Assembly: GCA_965220245.1 (NCBI GenBank)
Contig: CBDCPI010000014.1
Span: forward strand, 62,001-126,000
DNA: 64,000 bases
From: CBDCPI01 sp965220245
GTDB taxonomy: Bacteria; Chloroflexota; Dehalococcoidia; Lucifugimonadales; UBA3495
Direction of reading: 5' to 3'
Below the pieces are notes generated by a model, which ran no database searches, was not told where the DNA came from, and saw only the letters and a list, made by a program, of their open reading frames with translations. Shown here in pieces: positions 34,844 through 41,399 of this stretch. A program made the translations under genes and the position numbers. Each line of letters starts with the position of its first letter. The first letter of the stretch is position 1.

Positions 34844-35001
34844 CAAGGTCTTTTGATTGTCACCCCGAACGGAGTGAGGGGTCTAAAATTCCTCCGGCAA
34901 GCCAAGGTTGGTTCTGGACAAGGACTTTAGATTCTTCAGTCGCTGAATTTATCCTGAGCCAAGTCGAAGGGCTCCTTCAGAATGACAATTGAAAGACCCT
35001 G
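34844..35001. mobile_element. 158-bp non-autonomous element with perfect 10-bp target duplication
   Basis: The ends CAAGGTCTTTTGATTGTCA and TGACAATTGAAAGACCCTG are inverted with three mismatches. The flanks are identical: GCGGCGGCCA at 34834-34843 and 35002-35011. The core carries the GGAGTGAGGGGTCTAAAAT and TTATCCTGAGCCAAGTCGAA style sequence shared with the elements at 3075 and 57331. It fills most of the 293-bp gap between the cyclase and halogenase-like genes. Confidence 0.8.
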
Positions 35002-35034
35002 GCGGCGGCCAAGGCTACTGCTCAGTTCCCGGCC

Positions 35035-36828
35035 TTACAGTCCTTCCAACTCGACCACCGCACCCTCCACATATAGGATTCGTAGGGCCGCGGCGATAGT
35101 GGACTCTACCTGGGCCGCTTGTGGCGCGTCCAGCCCTTCTGCCAGCTTGGCGTGCAGATCGGCCACCGAGGCAGCGCCGTCGATCAGGTGCACCAAGGTG
35201 GCTACCAGACCGCTGCAGGCCGTGCCTTCGGGATGCCCCGGCGTTGTGACCACGTAGCCCCATTCGAACTGGCCCTGTCCGATGACCGGCTTACGCAGCG
35301 CTCCGACCCCGTCAGCTAATCGTGGCACCGCTCGCCTCAAACCGCTAGCTATATTGCCTGGCGTCGCTAGCCCAGTCCCGCCCTCCGCAAAAACCTGCTC
35401 CATCTTCTTCCGGCGCGCCGCTCTATCGGCCTCGACCACACCGACGCTCTCGATAAACTCGGCGGGGGCCTCACCCTTGGCGAGAACGGCCCGTTCGTAG
35501 CCCCGCGGTGGCTGGCCGCTCACGGCGTGGATAAAAGCTTGCCGTGGGGAGAAATTGCCGGCGCCATCGACCAAGCGGCGGGCCTCCCAGAAGTAGGAGT
35601 CGGAGCTCAAGTTGCTGGAGTAGAAAAGCCGGGCCATCTCCCGGAACTGATTGTACTCCTTTAAGTACAGTTCTTGATAAACTCTGGCCGCCGCTTGGCC
35701 CAACACCGGGTCTCGGAGAGCTGAGGTAACGTAGGCCGCGGCCAACACCCCGGACATGAGGGCCAGATGCACGCCGGAAGAGAAGAGCGGGTCGACAAAA
35801 CAGGCGGCATCGCCTACCAGCACGTACCCGTCTCCAACGATTCTATCGCAGACGTATGACCAGTCCTTCACTACCTCGGGACCACTGCTCCAGCGACTCC
35901 CTCGCAGCAGGGCCGAAGTCTCCGGCGCTTGGGAGATCTGACCGTTCAGGAAGTCCCGGGCGCCTACCCGTTGTATTGCGCTTTGGCCGGAGGCGTTGTC
36001 CACCACGGCCCCGACGCTGGCGACCCCGGTGTGGAGGGGAATGGTCCATAGCCAGCCATGAGGAAATGACTCGATGAGAATGTTGTTTTCGTTGGGTGGC
36101 GCAAGTTTCTTGGCGTCCTCGAAGTAACCATATACTGCCAGGTTTTGGAAAAAGGGGTCCCAGCGCCGCAACTGCAACTGCCGCGCCAAGACCCCACCCT
36201 GGCCGGAAGCGTCTACTACAAACCCGGCTTCCAGTTCGCCAATTCCTCCCGACTCCGTCTGGTAACGGACCCGGCTGGCTTTACCCTCTTGGAACAGGAC
36301 TTGTACGACTCGATGACCCTCCCGAACGTCGACGCCTGTGTCCCGGCTGTTGTTCAACAATAGCCGGTCGAACTTGGGCCGCCAGACCTGATAGGCGTGG
36401 GGGTATTGTTGGTTGGTCTCCTTGAAATACCAACTCCAAGGAGTGCGGTCCTTGCCCCAGACCATGGTGGCGCCCCACTTGGGCAAAAACCCCGCCTCCG
36501 CCACTTGGGCCAAGACGCCTAACTCTTCCAAGACAGGAACGCTGGCGGGCAAGAGGGACTCCCCAACGTGGGCCCGGGGAAAGTGCTTCCATTCCAAGAG
36601 CACTACCCGGGTTCCCTTCCGGGCCATCATTGTGGCGGCAGTGCTTCCCGCCGGTCCACCTCCGATAACCAAGGCGTCGAGGTTGCGGTCTGGGGCGCTT
36701 TTCACCACTCCGCCAGCCGTGCTTTCCGAACAGGAGTCGAGGTTGTCAAAGCCATGCTGTCTGCTATGAGCGGGAAGGTCATCCACGTCAACTGGCGTCG
36801 GGTGTAATGAAGAAAGGCGCATTCCCAT
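35035..36828 (-). CDS. FAD-dependent oxidoreductase, flavin halogenase-like
   Basis: 597 residues. Dinucleotide-binding GGGPAGS is at 56-62, followed by FPRAHVGESLLP, GFLPKWGATMVWG with a candidate catalytic Lys117, and GWLWTIP (258-264), which fits the WxWxIP motif used to recognise flavin-dependent halogenases. VGDAACFVDPLFSSGVHLALMSG is the second FAD motif. A C-terminal domain of about 70 residues resembles a PqqD-like winged helix. The first 40 residues look unlike the family, so the true start may be a GTG around codon 41-42. It could also be a plain monooxygenase or reductase of the geranylgeranyl-reductase type. Confidence 0.85.
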   Translation of the reverse strand: MGMRLSSLHPTPVDVDDLPAHSRQHGFDNLDSCSESTAGGVVKSAPDRNLDALVIGGGPAGSTAATMMARKGTRVVLLEWKHFPRAHVGESLLPASVPVLEELGVLAQVAEAGFLPKWGATMVWGKDRTPWSWYFKETNQQYPHAYQVWRPKFDRLLLNNSRDTGVDVREGHRVVQVLFQEGKASRVRYQTESGGIGELEAGFVVDASGQGGVLARQLQLRRWDPFFQNLAVYGYFEDAKKLAPPNENNILIESFPHGWLWTIPLHTGVASVGAVVDNASGQSAIQRVGARDFLNGQISQAPETSALLRGSRWSSGPEVVKDWSYVCDRIVGDGYVLVGDAACFVDPLFSSGVHLALMSGVLAAAYVTSALRDPVLGQAAARVYQELYLKEYNQFREMARLFYSSNLSSDSYFWEARRLVDGAGNFSPRQAFIHAVSGQPPRGYERAVLAKGEAPAEFIESVGVVEADRAARRKKMEQVFAEGGTGLATPGNIASGLRRAVPRLADGVGALRKPVIGQGQFEWGYVVTTPGHPEGTACSGLVATLVHLIDGAASVADLHAKLAEGLDAPQAAQVESTIAAALRILYVEGAVVELEGL

Positions 36829-36855
36829 TCCAGTCGGTAGACGGCGTTTTTCATG

Positions 36856-37101
36856 TTAAACCGGAGCCTGGAACGATTGTCTCAAGGGTTCGAACTCTGC
36901 CACCTCTTGCCGGGCAAGTTTGCCGCGGATTTGCTCAAAGTGTCTAACCGTTTCTTTGGAGAATAGCCGCTCTCTACAATGCAGACAAACTTCGGCAGGG
37001 ACGGTCACGGTGGCGAGGTTGACGCCGCCACGCAGAAGTTTCTCAACTTCCTTCTCCACTGTCTCACCGCCACATACCGGGCATTTACTGAATGGCAGCA
37101 T
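36856..37101 (-). CDS. YgiT-type zinc finger (MqsA-like antitoxin N-domain) protein
   Basis: 81 residues with two CxxC pairs: FSKCPVCGGETVE and AEVCLHCRERLFS, then KETVRHFEQIRGKLA. This is the YgiT-type zinc-finger domain that usually accompanies a small DUF4258/MqsR-like toxin. No toxin gene is adjacent. The C-terminal DNA-binding half of MqsA is absent. It lies 27 bases upstream of the halogenase-like gene on the same strand. Confidence 0.8.
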   Translation of the reverse strand: MLPFSKCPVCGGETVEKEVEKLLRGGVNLATVTVPAEVCLHCRERLFSKETVRHFEQIRGKLARQEVAEFEPLRQSFQAPV

Positions 37102-37274
37102 CGTTACTTCACATCACCGGCACTATTATAGAACCTCCCAATCCACCTCCCTAGGACTCCGGCTTTCGCCGGAGTGATGCTGAGCAAGTCTGGAGCGATG
37201 GTAGGCAGTAGAACAGGATACGGCTTCAAATATGCTTTATGCTTGCCCGGTCCGGAACCGGGCCTGCTCGCCAA

Positions 37275-37304
37275 AGCAGGGGCGCACCATGGTGCGCCCC
37301 TGCT
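37275..37304. repeat. Perfect 30-bp palindrome
   Basis: AGCAGGGGCGCACCA is followed immediately by its exact complement, with no loop. It lies 58 bases beyond the 3' end of the LLM gene at 37362. It could act as a terminator stem (GTTTTC follows on the plus strand) or a protein-binding site. Confidence 0.6.
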
Positions 37305-37361
37305 GGTCCGGTTTTCATTGGGGATATGGGAGAAACTGGGTAAATAAGGCCAAACGGCGGG

Positions 37362-38633
37362 CTAGTCCGCGCCGTGGCCGCCTTCCGCGCTGGCGGTGGC
37401 TTCCACCGGCTGGCCGCTGGCCGGGTCGACCTCGAAGGGGCCGGGCAATTCCAACTCCTTGGCCATTTCACGGACCGCCGGAATTACTTCTTGGCCCATG
37501 AGCCTCAAGCTCCGCATGGCGTCATCGTGGGTCATGGCGCCGTCACCATCCCAGAAGAACACGCTGCCGGGACGGATGTATTCCAAGACGTGGCGGATCT
37601 TGGGTATTACGGTATCAGGCGTGCCGGAAATAATGGTGTAGTCCTCGGTCTGGCGCTCATAGGGGCGGCCCAACACGTTCCCGATGCCGCCCCGGTTCGC
37701 GGTGGCCACCGCTTGGGTCGGGAGGACCCTAGTCCTGGAGGTGAGACCCGGCAGGCCCACCAAGGCCGGATTCACGGTGCCTTCGTTTCCTGCCAGGAAC
37801 GGGTTGCTGGGCCCTTGGATATACTTCCGGCCGGATGCTTCAGCCAACTCCTCGGTTTCATCGACATGGACTTTCCACAGGTAGCCGATGTTTTGGGGCC
37901 CCGACTCGTACCCAAACTCGGCGGCCGTGTCATGGTACAACTGGAAGGCGTTTTTGGTAGGTTCCAGCTCAGTGGACAGCATGATGTAGGGTATCCGCTT
38001 TTCCGCCGCCCACCGCAACGAGTCGCGGCTGACCACTCCGGGCAGCCATACCGGCGGGTGAGGCTTTTGGTAGGGCTTGACCCAGGGGTTTACGTGGCGA
38101 AACTGGAAGTGCTTGCCCTCCCAGCGGAAAGGCCCCGGGGTGGTCCAGGCTTTTACGATGAACTCGTGGGCCTCCTGGAACCGCTCCCAGTTGTAGGCCG
38201 GCGGGGAGTTGTGGGCCACGCTTTCCCGCCCGGTGCCCCGCACCCAACCGGAAACCAGCCGGCCGTGGGAAATCAGGTCGATCATCGACAACTGCTCCAC
38301 CAGCCATAACGGATCGTCCCAAATGGGCAATATGTTGCCGAGAAGGACTATCTTTGCTCGGTTGGTAATCCGGGCCAGGATAGAGGCCTCGACGTTCATG
38401 GCGCCGCCCATACAAAACGGCGTGCCGTGATGCTCGTTTAGCATCAAGCCGTCGAAGCCCATCTCCTCAGCGTAGAGCTTCTCGTCTAGATACCGGTTGT
38501 AGAGGCTGGCCCCTATTTCCGGATCGTAAATCTCGTTGCTGACCTTCAAGTCCATGATGGGGAGCCCGGTCGCGCCGAAATAGCCCGACGTGGGGTCCTG
38601 ATAGGGCCGCTCGGTGAAATAGCCAATGAACAT
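37362..38633 (-). CDS. LLM-class flavin-dependent oxidoreductase 2
   Basis: 423 residues, longer than the first LLM protein because of a C-terminal extension and an insertion near 290-330. Family pieces are AEEMGFDGLMLNEHHG, ITNRAKIVLLGNILPIWDDPLWLVEQLSMIDLISHGRLVSGWVRGTGRE and YQKPHPPVWLPG. It is a bacterial luciferase-like monooxygenase that needs reduced flavin. The C-terminus ends in a low-complexity Ala/Glu/Gly tail. Transcribed alone from an extended -10 promoter at 38702-38710. Confidence 0.93.
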   Translation of the reverse strand: MFIGYFTERPYQDPTSGYFGATGLPIMDLKVSNEIYDPEIGASLYNRYLDEKLYAEEMGFDGLMLNEHHGTPFCMGGAMNVEASILARITNRAKIVLLGNILPIWDDPLWLVEQLSMIDLISHGRLVSGWVRGTGRESVAHNSPPAYNWERFQEAHEFIVKAWTTPGPFRWEGKHFQFRHVNPWVKPYQKPHPPVWLPGVVSRDSLRWAAEKRIPYIMLSTELEPTKNAFQLYHDTAAEFGYESGPQNIGYLWKVHVDETEELAEASGRKYIQGPSNPFLAGNEGTVNPALVGLPGLTSRTRVLPTQAVATANRGGIGNVLGRPYERQTEDYTIISGTPDTVIPKIRHVLEYIRPGSVFFWDGDGAMTHDDAMRSLRLMGQEVIPAVREMAKELELPGPFEVDPASGQPVEATASAEGGHGAD

Positions 38634-38701
38634 CCTGTCCTCCCTGGGGTTTCGGGTCGCGTAGCCGGAGTGCCCGGCTTTCGCCTCTAATAGGTGGGCG
38701 C

Positions 38702-38710
38702 ATTATAGCA
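38702..38710 (-). promoter_or_regulatory. Extended -10 promoter of LLM gene 2
   Basis: TGCTATAAT on the minus strand, 69 bases before the ATG. It is the same extended -10 string as at 26478 and 54911. There is no clear -35. The left end of a mini-transposon lies about 40 bp upstream. Confidence 0.5.
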
Positions 38711-38748
38711 TTGTGCTGGCGCCGGTGCATGTTGACAACAGGGCTCCA

Positions 38749-38899
38749 CAGGGCAATCGCATCTTAAATCGCTTCGCTGATAATCTTCATTGTAGTGCTT
38801 CGATTACCCCAAGCCATCATTCCGGCTCAAGGCCGGAATGACGGGTAGCTGGCTTGCACTCAACTCCTGTTTCCCAGAAATTAAGATGCGATTGCCCTG
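38749..38899. mobile_element. 151-bp non-autonomous element, CAGGGCAATCGCAT ends, copy 1
   Basis: Perfect 19-bp inverted ends, CAGGGCAATCGCATCTTAA at 38749-38767 and its complement at 38881-38899. The flanks CAGGGCTCCA (38739-38748) and CAGGGTTACA (38900-38909) match in 8 of 10 positions, an ageing 10-bp target duplication. A further internal hairpin, CATTCCGGC...GCCGGAATG, lies in the centre. Confidence 0.8.
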
Positions 38900-38949
38900 C
38901 AGGGTTACAGAACTCCATTCGGCGACGTGACAGGGGCGCCCCCGCGGGG

Positions 38950-39606
38950 TTAACCCGCCGCAATCCAGTCGACGACACGTTCCCCGATCATGATAACTGT
39001 GGGATGGAGACCGCCTGACCTGGGAATCCGCGGCGCCACCGAGGCATCACCCACCCACAACCCTTGTACTCCCTTGACCCGGCAATATTGATCGACCACC
39101 GCCATTGGGTCTGAATCAGGCCCCATCTTACAAGTCCCCGACACGTGCCTGGCGGTTCCCACAGTTTGGCGGATCCAGAGGTCCAAAGCGTCGTCGTCGG
39201 CCAGAATGTCATCCGTCGGGCTGATTCGGTGATCAACCACGTCTTTATACTCGTCGGATTCCAGAAGTCGAATCCTGAATCGCAGACCCTCCCGCACCCG
39301 TCTAATGTCGTCCGGATGCTGGAAGTAACATATAGTTAAAGGCCGGCTGTACGTTGTGGTCGGCAGATGCCAACCTGACGTATCCTGGTCCCTCGGGCAA
39401 CCCGAGAGTACACGATATGCGTGCCGCGCGCTCCGGTGGCACGTCGCCGGTGAGGTAACTGGTCCGTACACCGGCCGCTCCTCCCGTTCGTCGACGACGG
39501 TGCTGGCCCTCAGCACCATGTCGTTGGTCTCGCTTGACCCTTGGGAGGTATAGTGCAGGCTAAAGTGCGGTGCGTCGAGATTGGAATCCGGTCCATCGTG
39601 TATCTG
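38950..39606 (-). pseudogene. GMC-type choline dehydrogenase-like oxidoreductase, C-terminal remnant
   Basis: The last 170 or so residues are intact and clearly GMC oxidoreductase: TARHVSGTCKMGPDSDPMAVVD, RVKGVQGLWVGDASVAPRIP and the ending HPTVIMIGERVVDWI. Upstream the frame still reads family-like sequence (SLHYTSQGSSETNDM) back to an in-frame stop near 39606. The FAD-binding N-terminal two thirds are missing. An ATG at 39519 could give a 189-residue product, but it could not be an enzyme. The restriction-modification-like pair begins right behind the break. Confidence 0.75.
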
Positions 39607-39719
39607 TCAGGCTGAGCTCATGGTAGCATAAGACTTTCATTTCCACAGACAGTTTCCCGAGCCCGCTACACACGATCGCTATTCGAAGCGTCCCGCTCTC
39701 TATCCTGACGAGTTGGCCC

Positions 39720-40334
39720 ATGCAGATATACAGCGATCGCCTCTTTATGACGGTCCAGAACCTGATCACACAGCACCACACTATATATCCGTGGCTTCCG
39801 CCACAGGGCATCTTCTTCGAGGCTTTGGCCGAACGGGCCTTTCATTTGTCAAGTATACCATCCGCTCATATAGCACAGACTAACAGGAACACACCGGGAC
39901 ATGACATCGTTGTTGACGAGGAGCGCATTTCCCTAAAGACCGAGACTGGAAGGAGTACAAAACCTGGGCGAATCGCGATCACAAAACTTTGTACAACAGA
40001 AAGGGAACCCTGGGAGGCGGGAGTTTTAATCGAGCGAACTATCGATCATCTGTCGAGATACGACAGAATGATTATGCTGCGGGCTATTTGGAGCGAGAAC
40101 AACGTGCATTATCAGCTCGTCGATATCCCGCTTGAGCTGCTCAGGCTCATCCGGCAAGCCGAATTGTCACACGTAGGGAGGAGGCGGGGCAGACGCAGCT
40201 TGGGCGGAGATATCTCAATAGGTGACGAGGTTGTGTTTCACGTTCATTACGACGGGGCAGACGGGAAATGCCAAATCCGAAACCTGTCTTTAGACCAGTG
40301 CAGCATGTTACGCGCATGGGACCAGCGGCTATGA
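39720..40334 (+). CDS. Putative type II restriction endonuclease (PD-(D/E)xK-like)
   Basis: 204 residues. The assignment rests on a possible nuclease core, HDIVVDEERISLKTETG (Asp62, then Ser-Leu-Lys73-Thr-Glu75), with an N-terminal helix holding acidic residues (FFEALAERAF). Its position facing a DNA methyltransferase gene, with 12 bases between the stop codons, supports it. The coding sequence is less GC-rich than its neighbours, which suggests transfer. I do not recognise a named family. An alternative start is Met10 at 39747. An unrelated function cannot be ruled out. Confidence 0.55.
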   Translation: MQIYSDRLFMTVQNLITQHHTIYPWLPPQGIFFEALAERAFHLSSIPSAHIAQTNRNTPGHDIVVDEERISLKTETGRSTKPGRIAITKLCTTEREPWEAGVLIERTIDHLSRYDRMIMLRAIWSENNVHYQLVDIPLELLRLIRQAELSHVGRRRGRRSLGGDISIGDEVVFHVHYDGADGKCQIRNLSLDQCSMLRAWDQRL

Positions 40335-40346
40335 ACCGGCGGAGGT

Positions 40347-41000
40347 TTACTCGCATCGGTCTGACTTGCGAAACACCAACCAGTAACAATGCTGTTTCCT
40401 GGCGTGGTGGGCGACTTTCCATCGTGAATCTATGATTGGCCCTTTGCGGACTTTGATTATGCAATCGCAGGCACAAAATCCGGCCGACGTCGCAGCCTGG
40501 ATGAGGTCAATGTGCGCCCACTGAAATCTATGGCCGTGAACATAGTCGGTGATCTTACAGAATAGTATCCCCTCATGCTTGAGGACCCGGTGGGCTTCAC
40601 AGGCGAATGGCGGGAAGGTGTGGGAAAAGTTATAGTTCGTCTCTGCCGAAGATTTCGTCCCCAATCCAAATCTGACCTGGAAATCCTTACGGCGGTCCTT
40701 GCCCTGATTTGGAATGTGAGGAGGGTCATATACGACTACATCGAAGGTCTCCGGTTGGAAAGGCATACTCAAACTGGTGCCCAAGACATCCGGCCGATGC
40801 CGGATGTCGATGTCCATCCCAAGCACCGCTCGGGTAGAACATCGCCAGAACCTCCTTTTGTTTACCGTGGCGTCCAGGATCCGTTCCGGCGGCTGCTTTG
40901 GGTAGAATTGGAGCATTCGCTCCAAGAGTTCGTCGTCGGCGCCCTCCCATACGGACGGGATGGGTTCGTACTTTTCGACGGCGAACAATTTAGATTGCAT
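40347..41000 (-). CDS. Putative DNA adenine-N6/cytosine-N4 methyltransferase
   Basis: 217 residues from the ATG at 41000, which has AGGAGAGGA directly upstream; the frame continues 8 codons further. SAM-binding motif I is altered to ILDATVNKRRFW (42-52), followed by GMDID. The catalytic motif IV is VVYDPPHIPN (D92-P-P-H). FCKITDYVHGHRFQWAHIDLI and RHARKQHCYWLVFRK-like ends are typical of a family of small bacterial DNA methylases. It converges on the putative endonuclease gene, giving a compact restriction-modification-like unit. Confidence 0.75.
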   Translation of the reverse strand: MQSKLFAVEKYEPIPSVWEGADDELLERMLQFYPKQPPERILDATVNKRRFWRCSTRAVLGMDIDIRHRPDVLGTSLSMPFQPETFDVVVYDPPHIPNQGKDRRKDFQVRFGLGTKSSAETNYNFSHTFPPFACEAHRVLKHEGILFCKITDYVHGHRFQWAHIDLIQAATSAGFCACDCIIKVRKGPIIDSRWKVAHHARKQHCYWLVFRKSDRCE

Positions 41001-41282
41001 TTTCCTCTCCTGTAAACCGCTCAAATTCTACACTGAGGAGACATATCTCTTGTCAAGGGGATTCTGTCAGTGGCAACTAACAAACATGCTTACATGAGGT
41101 GAAGGTGTGCTCCTTTATTCGGAGGATGATTCGAATTGCAGGGCCGACTTCCTGGTTCCAACCCAAGGCTGTGGAGATTGAGGGTAGTAAAAAGAAAAGC
41201 GTGATGAGCCGAAAGCGGGGCTAGGTGAGATAGGGGTGCGTGAGCCTCATTTTATGCGGGCTGGATACCCCGCGACGAATTC

Positions 41283-41311
41283 TTGACACCCTTAGGCGAT
41301 TATGATACGTT
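41283..41311 (+). promoter_or_regulatory. Candidate promoter of the pyrophosphatase gene
   Basis: TTGACA at 41283-41288, a 17-bp spacer and a weak TACGTT at 41306-41311. It is followed by a short terminator-like hairpin (41322-41348: A-run, GCCT/AGGC, T-run). The rest of the 386-bp gap from 41001 holds no further gene that I can recognise. Confidence 0.45.
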
Positions 41312-41336
41312 CGGCACGCTCAAAAAGGAGGGCCTC

Positions 41337-41399
41337 TTGAGGCTTTTTCGGCGTGTCTTGGTCAATCGATCCGCAGGGGACAAATTTTGGAATCAATAA
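41337..41399 (+). CDS. Possible 20-residue leader ORF overlapping the hppA start
   Basis: TTG at 41337 is preceded by an excellent ribosome site (AAGGAGG, 5 bases away). The frame runs 20 codons to TAA at 41397, 13 bases into the pyrophosphatase gene. It could couple translation or be chance. Seen only as sequence; there is no homology argument. Confidence 0.25.
   Translation: MRLFRRVLVNRSAGDKFWNQ

Noticed and set aside
41120..41160. GATTCGAATT near 41130 considered as a tRNA T-arm
   Set aside because: No matching acceptor stem, D-arm or anticodon arm could be built around it.
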